From Patescibacteria group bacterium (lineage in GTDB: Bacteria; Patescibacteriota; Patescibacteriia; WFTA01; S139-112): a stretch of DNA of 46,914 nucleotides. Position 1 is the first letter of the stretch; every line of letters begins with the position of its first letter. Both the position numbers and the translations under genes were made by a program. The stretch spans positions 1 through 46,914 of the forward strand of contig WFTA01000039.1 in assembly GCA_015485715.1 (NCBI GenBank). Reading direction: 5' to 3'. Shown in pieces: positions 1 through 6,926 of the stretch. The notes beneath the pieces were generated by a model. The model did not search any database and had not been told where the DNA came from. It saw nothing but the letters and a program-made list of their open reading frames with translations.

Positions 1-85
1 CATTATTGCAGATATGTTGCTTTAAATCAAATTATATACCCATTGGCTTTATAGCAAGATTTACCTCAAAAAGTGAAGCTGGGCA
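1..85 (-). repeat. Dispersed ~107-bp repeat, copy 1 (cut by window edge)
   Basis: This stretch reads, on the minus strand, as the same core found at 6127-6232, 36810-36916 and 46670-46774. The shared internal blocks are CACTTTTTGAGGTAAATC, TTGCTATAAAGCCAATGGGT and TTTAAAGCAACATATCTG. The inner terminal repeat is slightly diverged (CCCAGCTTCACTTTT), and the other end lies outside the window. No coding capacity is credible; the short open frame across it (6-218) is made of repeat and low-complexity DNA. Confidence 0.8.
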
Positions 86-283
86 AGTTGACCAATATAC
101 AGTGTCAAAGCCAAAACTATCATTATTGTTATTTTGGATTTGGGACTTGGGATTTTATTTGACATTTGGATTTTGGCATTTGGAATTCTTAGGTTTAGGA
201 TTTAGGATTTTTATGTGAAATTCAGAATTCTTGTGAAATTTGATTGGAACACATAAATCAATTATATATTTTAACATAATTCA
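86..283. other. Non-coding gap with degenerate GGATTT-type repeats
   Basis: This gap lies between repeat copy 1 and the end of the GH125 gene. Positions about 130-215 consist of imperfect units such as GGATTTGGGACTTGGGATTT, and the rest is AT-rich. Similar T/G-rich or AAATCC-type units recur at about 20610-20650 and 46590-46850. I see no gene, RNA or clear terminator here. Confidence 0.5.
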
Positions 284-1612
284 CTACTCATTTTCAAAAC
301 AATCAAGTAAAGAGTATCTTTCTATCATCAGATGGGCGAACATGGTATTTGCCCAAGCAAACCATTTACGGGTAAAATTTTCAGGCCTGTTCGGATCAAA
401 TGCTTCATGCATATAATAAGTCCCTGCAGTAGTGTTAGCCAACATATCTATCATCTCTTCTATTTCCTGTTCAGAAGAAGATGTCAAAGCCTGCATTATG
501 AGAGACAGATGCCAGACGCCTTTCCTGTGAGGGCTGCCTATACCTCTGGCTATCTTCCCTGCATAAAAGTATGGATTTCTGTGACTTAAAATAAAGGAAC
601 GGGTAGTTTTGTATATCTTATCATCTTTCCTGCAGTAGCCTATCCACGGCAAAGACAGAAGTGAAGGATAATTTGCATCATCCATCAGGTTATAGTTGCC
701 CATACCATCCACCTCATAAGCATACAAGCTGCCTCGCTTTTTATCATCATATATGCCGTACATTTTTATACCCGCTTCTATGTCGCTCCTTAACTTCACT
801 ATCTTATCCATCAACATACTCTCATAGAATCTTTCAACAATTTCTTCCAAGTATTCAAGAGTGACCTTGGCCAATGCAAGAGATGGTATAAGGTAGTTAT
901 ACTGGCAGGGATCGTCACTTGGTCTAAACCCTGACCAGACAAGACCTGTATAGACTACTGGATTTTCTTTGGATATAAGGTGACGTTTTTTATCATTGTC
1001 TGAAAGATTATCCAAAGCGCTATAAGTAGATTTTTTGCTGTGATCCTGCTCTATCTCCAAAGTAGAGACAATGCTTTCTATGCCCTTGGCAAAGTCCTCA
1101 TCAAAAACTCCTTCATATCCTGTATATCTCCAATACTTATAAGCTATCCATATAGGCCAGCATAGGCTGTCCAGCTCATATTTTCTCAATGGATGGCCGT
1201 CTTTCCTTCTGCGGGGAGAATAATCCTCAAAAAAAGCATAAAGATACGGATCTCTGCACAATGCTCTCATCTGTCTCTTTATAGTACCTCTTACAACTCT
1301 GTCAAGTACACTGTCATACTTGGCAAGAAAAATGTAGTTATATATCTGAAGCGCAGAATCGCGTATCCACATAGCTCTTAAATCTCCTGTAAAGACAAAA
1401 TAAGTGTCATCTTCCATTTTCAATGTTGTGGTCTCAAATGTATTTACTATTGTTTTTCTAAATATCTCATACAAGACCCTGTTCGGAATACGAGATTTTG
1501 CATATAATACTATTTCTTCCAAAGCTGTTGACTTTTCAGGATTTATCTTCCTGCCCACTTCTATATCCGGGAAATCAACTTCTTCTGCTGCCTGTCTTCT
1601 AAGTCTGCTCAT
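284..1612 (-). CDS. GH125 family exo-alpha-mannosidase-like protein
   Basis: This 442-aa protein matches glycoside hydrolase family 125 (formerly DUF1237), metal-independent exo-alpha-1,6-mannosidases. The hallmark GDLRAMWIRDS lies at residues 76-86. The C-terminal part has HEAFDPNRPENFTR followed by KWFAWAN, which corresponds to the conserved segment holding a catalytic glutamate in this family. There is no signal peptide or membrane segment, so it should act in the cytoplasm. Its ATG overlaps the stop of the upstream HAD phosphatase by four bases (ATGA), which points to translational coupling. Family assignment is secure from the motifs. The exact linkage cleaved is inferred from characterised members and is not visible in the sequence. 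Confidence 0.88.
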   Translation of the reverse strand: MSRLRRQAAEEVDFPDIEVGRKINPEKSTALEEIVLYAKSRIPNRVLYEIFRKTIVNTFETTTLKMEDDTYFVFTGDLRAMWIRDSALQIYNYIFLAKYDSVLDRVVRGTIKRQMRALCRDPYLYAFFEDYSPRRRKDGHPLRKYELDSLCWPIWIAYKYWRYTGYEGVFDEDFAKGIESIVSTLEIEQDHSKKSTYSALDNLSDNDKKRHLISKENPVVYTGLVWSGFRPSDDPCQYNYLIPSLALAKVTLEYLEEIVERFYESMLMDKIVKLRSDIEAGIKMYGIYDDKKRGSLYAYEVDGMGNYNLMDDANYPSLLSLPWIGYCRKDDKIYKTTRSFILSHRNPYFYAGKIARGIGSPHRKGVWHLSLIMQALTSSSEQEIEEMIDMLANTTAGTYYMHEAFDPNRPENFTRKWFAWANTMFAHLMIERYSLLDCFENE

Positions 1613-2433
1613 AAAACAAACTTTTTAATTGCTTCAACCCATCCTATGGGTCCTTTTCCATCAATCTTTTGGAGATGATCAACTTCTACTTCTCTATTCC
1701 AGATGCCTGCCCTATTTTTAACAAGTACAGGTATATCCACAACCGCAAGCATGGACTCATCGTTGAAGCTGTCACCTATGCCTATAGTCTCCACTTCTCC
1801 ATACTTTTTTCTAAACATCTCTGTAAGTATTTTCACAGCTTTTCCCTTGCCTGCTTCTTTTCCTATGATATTGTAATACCTTCCTCCTCTGGCAAGTTTA
1901 AGCCCGTACTTTGAAACTTCTTTCTTAAGCTCTTCATCTTTCTCCGGCCCTTCTTCAAATTTGAAACTTTCGTTATACATCTTATCCTTTGCCAATTTTG
2001 CCATATCAATAGAAAGATTAGCATCACGGGCCACTTCATCTGGCGTCATATCTGAAAATCCTGTTATCCTCCAGCCTTTTTCCTTCCTTATTTTCCTAAG
2101 TACATCTGTTAAATAATCATATTTGACACCCAAGACTATCACATCGTAGTCTCCATCCTTTTCAACAGTGTAACCTTCGGCAAACTCAGCTATAGGAAAA
2201 TCAAAATATTTATCAGGTATATATATTGCTCCTCCGTTTTCTATAATAAAAGGATCATATACACCCAGTTTTTTCTGGTAGTACTCGTTTTCTGACTTGG
2301 TCTTGGAAGTGCAAAAAACTATAGGCACACCTAAAGATTTGACTTTTTCCACATACGGTAAGGATACTTCATACGAATAAGTATCTCCATCAAGCAATGT
2401 TCCATCTAAATCTGTAAAAACCACTTTCTGCAT
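1609..2433 (-). CDS. HAD-IIB phosphatase, mannosyl-3-phosphoglycerate phosphatase-like
   Basis: This 274-aa HAD-superfamily phosphatase carries motif I DLDGT at residues 8-12, the FCTSKTKSE segment typical of mannosyl-3-phosphoglycerate phosphatases (MPGP), and motif IV GDSFND at about 220-225. MPGP enzymes remove phosphate from mannosyl-3-phosphoglycerate to give the compatible solute mannosylglycerate. The partner synthase is not in the window, so the real substrate could be another sugar phosphate such as glucosyl-3-phosphoglycerate. It overlaps the GH125 gene by four bases and follows the DUF763 gene after a 33-base AT-rich spacer with GAAAATT repeats. The HAD-IIB family is very likely; the MPGP substrate is less certain. 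Confidence 0.82.
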   Translation of the reverse strand: MQKVVFTDLDGTLLDGDTYSYEVSLPYVEKVKSLGVPIVFCTSKTKSENEYYQKKLGVYDPFIIENGGAIYIPDKYFDFPIAEFAEGYTVEKDGDYDVIVLGVKYDYLTDVLRKIRKEKGWRITGFSDMTPDEVARDANLSIDMAKLAKDKMYNESFKFEEGPEKDEELKKEVSKYGLKLARGGRYYNIIGKEAGKGKAVKILTEMFRKKYGEVETIGIGDSFNDESMLAVVDIPVLVKNRAGIWNREVEVDHLQKIDGKGPIGWVEAIKKFVL

Positions 2434-2466
2434 AAAGTTGAAAATTGGTTAATTGAAAATTGAAAA

Positions 2467-3639
2467 TTAGCTTCCTTTCTTCTTATCCAACCTTTCTATA
2501 ATCTTTACTTTTTCCAGTCTGGAAATCCTGCTTTTGGATATATATTTCTTAAATGTTTGAATGGTGTAATCATAGGTTTTTCTATCTACAAAATAAGGAG
2601 ATCCGTCTTTACCGCCATGTGCAAATGAATACCTTGCCGGATCCTCATAGGAAGGCTTTGCGCCATAGATAACTTCTGCAACCAGAGACAGTGCCCGCAC
2701 AGTCTTGGGACCCACTCCTTGTGTGGATAAAACCTGCTTGAAGCTGTTCGGCTTCTGCAGAGTAAGATTGTATATTACTTTCTGCAAATACTTATTTGCA
2801 GAAAAATCCTCATACAAAGTATCATACTCCTTAAACTCACATCCCTTCAGATCAAGAAGTGTCAATTGAGCTGATGTATGTCTGTCTTTCATTCTGATCA
2901 TCTGAGAAAGTTTTCCTTTATGACGGGAGACAACAGCAAGATCTTTCATCAACTCTTTAAAACTCAAAGATGACAATAACTTGTAGGATACATCTCTGTT
3001 TTTTATGCTTTTGGAAGATGTCAGATCCAAAACTTTGTCTAAAACTTTTTGCGTGCTTATGCCAGAATGCGGTTCAGACAACATATCTGAAATATAACCT
3101 GAATGCCAGTGATAGCGTCTTGCAGTCTGCAAGCTGGTATTCATGCCCTGCTGAACCACAGTCCAGCTTCCTGATTTGGAAAATATAAAAGTATGATGAT
3201 ATATCTGATAGCCATCTTGCAGAAGACAGGAATCAACTTTGGCAGACATTCTTGAATTATAAACAAGGTTTTGTGAGTCTTTATCTGAAAGCCCGGCAGC
3301 AGATGCACGTTCTTCTATCTCCTCAGGCGTTTTTCTGGATGTTTTTCCTTTCCCTCCGCAGATATATACACCAAGCTCCTCTTCCCTGCCTTTGATTGCT
3401 TCTTTCAAAGCAGCTGTTAAAGTTGTAGTCAGGCCTGACGCATTCCAATCAAAAGCAAGCACAGTGCCCAATGACTGAAACCACACAGGATCGCCCATTC
3501 TTCTTACAAATTCTTCAGGCCCCTCTTCCTCTACTATAATCCTGACAATCTCCCTGCCCAAAGATACCATTCTCCTGAAAAGCCATGGCGGACACTTGCC
3601 CCAGTCAAGTGTAAATGTTGCCACTCCCTTGGAAATCAT
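2467..3639 (-). CDS. DUF763 domain protein
   Basis: This 390-aa protein begins MISKGVATFTLDWGKCPPWL and contains a GGKGKTSRKTPEEIEERA segment and an SGSWTVVQQGMN segment. I recognise these as the DUF763 family, known from archaea and scattered bacteria and without established function. Near residue 310 the sequence STQGVGPKTVRALSLVAEVI resembles a helix-hairpin-helix DNA-binding turn, so a nucleic-acid role is possible, but this is inference. There is no membrane segment. It lies three bases downstream of the chorismate mutase stop, in the same run of minus-strand genes. Catalytic residues cannot be named. Confidence 0.8.
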   Translation of the reverse strand: MISKGVATFTLDWGKCPPWLFRRMVSLGREIVRIIVEEEGPEEFVRRMGDPVWFQSLGTVLAFDWNASGLTTTLTAALKEAIKGREEELGVYICGGKGKTSRKTPEEIEERASAAGLSDKDSQNLVYNSRMSAKVDSCLLQDGYQIYHHTFIFSKSGSWTVVQQGMNTSLQTARRYHWHSGYISDMLSEPHSGISTQKVLDKVLDLTSSKSIKNRDVSYKLLSSLSFKELMKDLAVVSRHKGKLSQMIRMKDRHTSAQLTLLDLKGCEFKEYDTLYEDFSANKYLQKVIYNLTLQKPNSFKQVLSTQGVGPKTVRALSLVAEVIYGAKPSYEDPARYSFAHGGKDGSPYFVDRKTYDYTIQTFKKYISKSRISRLEKVKIIERLDKKKGS

Positions 3640-3642
3640 AGA

Positions 3643-3957
3643 TTAATCTTGAATACTTTTTTGTGCATTGACAGAACATTCATGTATAGTTTTATAAATT
3701 TTTATCGCACACTCTGGAGAAAAACCAGATTGCTCTGCATATGAACTCCATTTATTTTCTACTTCTTGAGCTCTTTCTGGATCATAAACATTTAAATCAT
3801 GACGGCGTTTCAACTCGCCAATTTTGGAAACTAATTCAAACCTCTCTGCAAGGGATTGCAAAATTTTCTCATCAACTTTATCTATACGCTCTCTAAGTTG
3901 CTCTAATTCTTGTAATGGATCAGACTCTGCTCTATTTTTTTCTTGTTTATTTAACAT
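3643..3957 (-). CDS. Chorismate mutase, AroQ type, stand-alone
   Basis: This 104-aa all-helical protein has the AroQ-class pattern: LRERIDKVDEKILQSLAERF followed by KIGELKRRHDLNVYDPER, with the expected Arg, Lys and Asp/Glu positions of the active site. Chorismate mutase converts chorismate to prephenate at the branch to Phe and Tyr. No other aromatic pathway gene is nearby, so it may be an orphan enzyme or a catalytically dead relative. It starts 13 bases after the HD-hydrolase stop, and a TATAAT sits 12 bases before the ATG (3970-3975), overlapping that stop, though without a good -35. The fold is likely; activity is unproven. Confidence 0.8.
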   Translation of the reverse strand: MLNKQEKNRAESDPLQELEQLRERIDKVDEKILQSLAERFELVSKIGELKRRHDLNVYDPERAQEVENKWSSYAEQSGFSPECAIKIYKTIHECSVNAQKSIQD

Positions 3958-3970
3958 ATAAAATATTTTA

Positions 3971-4525
3971 TTATAATCCTAAATCATCTGCAATTTCCTG
4001 CATAGCAGAAAGTTCTATATCTATAAGTTCTTCCAGAGAAAGTCCCAGATATTCTTCTGCTTTCAGGATAATATCCCTGTTTACACCTGCAGCAAATGAC
4101 GGCTGTTTGAATTTTTTTAAAACTGACTCTCTCTTCACACTTGCAAGTTTTTTATCAGGCTGAACCAAAGCGCAGGCAACTATCAGTCCTGTGAGCTCTT
4201 CAGCACTGTAAAGCGCTTTTTCCAAAAGGGTTTTGGGCTCTATACCATGCACATGGTTATGCACATATATAGCCTGCACAATTTCCGGGTCAAGGCCTGC
4301 CTCTGTCAGGTATTCTTTTGACTTTACAGTATGCAGCTCTGGCGTATCCTGTGTCTCCTCCCAGTCTATATCGTGCAAAAGACCGGCCAGGGCCCACTTT
4401 TCCTCATCTTCACCAAACTTTCTTGCCAATGCCCTCATAATAGCTTCAGCTGCAAGCATATGCTTGATAAGATTTTGATTTTTTACATGCTGATGGAGCA
4501 GATCAAGCGCTTCTTCTCTGGTCAT
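3971..4525 (-). CDS. HD-domain hydrolase (HDIG type)
   Basis: This 184-aa protein has the HD phosphohydrolase signature. An N-terminal His in LIKHMLAAEAIM is followed by AGLLHDIDWEET (the HD pair), then by HTVKSKEYL and YVHNHVHG, which supply further metal-ligand histidines. Small bacterial proteins of this type are annotated as HDIG-domain proteins with phosphomonoesterase or nucleotidase activity. The substrate is unknown. It lies 16 bases downstream of lysS and 13 bases upstream of the chorismate mutase gene, so it is probably co-transcribed. There is no signal peptide or membrane segment. Confidence 0.8.
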   Translation of the reverse strand: MTREEALDLLHQHVKNQNLIKHMLAAEAIMRALARKFGEDEEKWALAGLLHDIDWEETQDTPELHTVKSKEYLTEAGLDPEIVQAIYVHNHVHGIEPKTLLEKALYSAEELTGLIVACALVQPDKKLASVKRESVLKKFKQPSFAAGVNRDIILKAEEYLGLSLEELIDIELSAMQEIADDLGL

Positions 4526-4541
4526 AAAAATGTATTAATTA

Positions 4542-6056
4542 TTAATCTTCTTTGGGCTTCAGTGTAGGGAAAAGAATAACCTCTTTGAGATTGTGAGAAT
4601 TGGTCAAAATAGATGCCAGCCTGTCTATACCCATACCAAATCCTGCTGTAGGAGGCATAGCATGTTTGAGTGCTTCTACATAATCCATATCTATCCTATG
4701 TGCTTCGTCGTCTCCTGCCTGCCTTGCTTCCTCCTGCTCTTTAAATCTCTCAAGCTGGTCTATGGGATCATTCAACTCTGAAAATGCATTGCATACCTCT
4801 CTGCCTGCAATAATAAGCTGAAATCTCTCCACATATCTGGGATTGTCTTCCTTTTTCTTGGCAAGTGGAGAAAGCTCTACAGGATGGTCTATGAGAAAAA
4901 CAGGTCCTGTCAAGTGAGGCCTTGCGAGCTCTTTGTATAGTTCGTCCAGAATTTTGCCCCTGCTCCAGCCTTTCTCCACTTCCACTCCTCTGCTGACCAC
5001 TTCTTTTATAAGCTCTTCTTCATCAAGCAGATTGTCAATATCCAAATCTGCATACTCTATTAAAAGATCCCTAAATGTAACTTTCCTGTAAGGAGGTGTA
5101 AAATCTATTTCTTTTCCCTCAAACTCTATTTTAATATCTCCTGTGATTTTAGGAACCAAATATGCAAAAAGCTCTTCTGTGAGTTTCATCAAATCATTAT
5201 AATCTGCCCAAGCCTGATAAAACTCTATCTGAGTAAACTCAGGATTGTGTTCTCTGTCAATGCCCTCGTTTCTAAAACACCTTGCAATTTCATACACTTT
5301 TTCAAACCCGCCTACAATAAGCCTTTTTAAATACAGTTCAGGAGCAACCCTTAAATAAAGATCTATATCAAGTGCATTGTGATGAGTGATAAAAGGGCGG
5401 GCTGTTGCTCCACCCGGTATAGGCTGAAGAATGGGTGTTTCCACTTCTATAAAACCTCTGTCGTCAAAAAACCTTCTTATTTCTCTTACCATATATGATC
5501 TTTTTTCAAAGATATTTTTTACATTTTTATTGGCAAGCAGATCCAGATATCTTTTTCTGTATCTTATCTCAGTATCAGTCAGGCCATGCCATTTTTCAGG
5601 AAGCGGCAGCAGGGCTTTAGCCAAAAGCCTGTATTCTCTAACTTTAATGCTCTTTTCACCTTTCTTGGTGGTAAAAACATATCCTTTTGCCTCTAAAATA
5701 TCAGCTGAATCTATCAAATCAGTAAAGAATTTATAATTTTCATCTCCTATTTCATCTTTTTTAAAATAAAGCTGTATTTTACCTGATTCATCTTCCAAAT
5801 CTGCAAATGAAGATCCTCCATGGATGCGCATAGATCTTATCCTGCCGCATACAACCACTTCCTCTCCGCTTTTTGCAAGCTCGTCAAACTTATCCAAAAC
5901 ATAAGATATGGGCAAACTGCAGTTGCATCTGGCAGGATAAGGATTGATGCCTTTCTCCTCAATAAGTTTCAATTTCTCTTCTCTTACTTCTTCTTCACTT
6001 CTGTTGCCAAACAATCCTGAAGTCTGGCTGTTTGGATTTACATCAGAATCACTCAT
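4542..6056 (-). CDS. lysS: Lysine--tRNA ligase, class II
   Basis: This 504-aa protein charges tRNA-Lys with lysine. It has an N-terminal OB-fold anticodon-binding domain (about residues 65-165) and a class II catalytic core. Motif 2 appears as YEIARCFRNEGIDREHNPEF and motif 3 as GFGMGIDRL near the C-terminus. Its length is normal for bacterial LysS. The ATG was chosen because the OB domain follows at normal spacing. A TATAAT at 6070-6075 lies only 13 bases upstream and there is no Shine-Dalgarno motif. Upstream lies a dispersed repeat (6127-6232) that separates it from comF. Confidence 0.97.
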   Translation of the reverse strand: MSDSDVNPNSQTSGLFGNRSEEEVREEKLKLIEEKGINPYPARCNCSLPISYVLDKFDELAKSGEEVVVCGRIRSMRIHGGSSFADLEDESGKIQLYFKKDEIGDENYKFFTDLIDSADILEAKGYVFTTKKGEKSIKVREYRLLAKALLPLPEKWHGLTDTEIRYRKRYLDLLANKNVKNIFEKRSYMVREIRRFFDDRGFIEVETPILQPIPGGATARPFITHHNALDIDLYLRVAPELYLKRLIVGGFEKVYEIARCFRNEGIDREHNPEFTQIEFYQAWADYNDLMKLTEELFAYLVPKITGDIKIEFEGKEIDFTPPYRKVTFRDLLIEYADLDIDNLLDEEELIKEVVSRGVEVEKGWSRGKILDELYKELARPHLTGPVFLIDHPVELSPLAKKKEDNPRYVERFQLIIAGREVCNAFSELNDPIDQLERFKEQEEARQAGDDEAHRIDMDYVEALKHAMPPTAGFGMGIDRLASILTNSHNLKEVILFPTLKPKED

Positions 6057-6126
6057 ACGACAAAAATTAATTATACATAAAAGTTATTTTAAGAATAACA
6101 TAAATATAGAAAAAATCAAAATTATA

Positions 6127-6232
6127 CAGCCCCACTTTTCAAGATTATCTGCAGATATGTTGCTTTAGATTAAGTTATACACCCCTTGACTTTATAGCAA
6201 GATTTGCCTCAAAAAATGGGGCTGGGTTGCCC
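6127..6232 (-). repeat. Dispersed ~107-bp repeat, copy 2, overlapping the comF 3' end
   Basis: Read on the minus strand, this copy starts AACCCAGCCCCATTTTTTG and ends with the complementary terminal arm CTTGAAAAGTGGGGCTG, which lacks the last GGTT seen in the other copies. The centre carries the shared TTGCTATAAAG and CTAAAGCAACATATCTG blocks. The inner arm lies inside the comF reading frame and provides its last codons and stop. Confidence 0.88.
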
Positions 6233-6926
6233 TTGCAAATACCAATCCATAAATACGAACTGAAGGAACGGCTTTTCTAATAGTAAAAGACAGAGATTTT
6301 AAAGTAGCTCCTGTAGTTATTACATCATCTACTATGATGATATCTTTTCCTTCTAAAAGTTCGGGCACTATAACTTCAAATGCATCTTTGATATTTTCTA
6401 TTCTTTTTTCTTTAGTCAACTTTGTCTGGCTCTTGGTATACACTTTCCTTACAACAGCAATTTTCTCTACATGTCCTCCAACATAATCTGCAATTTTATC
6501 AGCCAGTAGATAACTTTGATTATAACCTCTTTCCCATTCTCTTTTCTTATGCAAAGGAACAGGCAAAAAAATAAAATTATCCCTCATCAGTACAGAAAGC
6601 AAAAGAGGGGAATTTTCTATTTTCTTCACCATAAAATCAGTAGAAACAGACGCAAGCTCAGTAAGATTATCATACTTAAGTCCATATACTATTTCCTTTA
6701 CAACTCCCTTTTCCCAACAGCAAACAAAAAGCCCGTCTATATCAGACGGGCATCCTTTATGCGGGCTTCCCACTGGTGTTTTTTGCAGACAAGAAGGACA
6801 GAAAAATTCATCTATTACTTCTACCCTACCAATGCAATCTCTACACAGCCAATCTCCCTCTCTTCTGCATCCCAAGCACTCAACAGGAAAAATCAAATCC
6901 ATCAGATAATCAAACAGTCTTTTCAT
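6192..6926 (-). CDS. ComF family phosphoribosyltransferase-like protein
   Basis: This 244-aa protein has an N-terminal zinc-ribbon-like stretch (CLGC, CRDC and CPSC pairs within residues about 17-50) and a C-terminal type I phosphoribosyltransferase fold with the PRPP loop IIIVDDVITTGATLKS. ComF proteins support DNA uptake or recombination after transformation; dprA is also in this window. The last residues (about ATQPHFLRQILL) are encoded by the inner arm of a dispersed repeat. The family normally ends near the VFARA-like strand, so the tail looks acquired. Its start overlaps the clpC 3' end by 17 bases in another frame. Confidence 0.85.
   Translation of the reverse strand: MKRLFDYLMDLIFPVECLGCRREGDWLCRDCIGRVEVIDEFFCPSCLQKTPVGSPHKGCPSDIDGLFVCCWEKGVVKEIVYGLKYDNLTELASVSTDFMVKKIENSPLLLSVLMRDNFIFLPVPLHKKREWERGYNQSYLLADKIADYVGGHVEKIAVVRKVYTKSQTKLTKEKRIENIKDAFEVIVPELLEGKDIIIVDDVITTGATLKSLSFTIRKAVPSVRIYGLVFARATQPHFLRQILL

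Noticed and set aside
6..218. 70-aa open frame at the left edge
   Set aside because: It is made of a dispersed repeat and degenerate GGATTT units and has no plausible start or domain.
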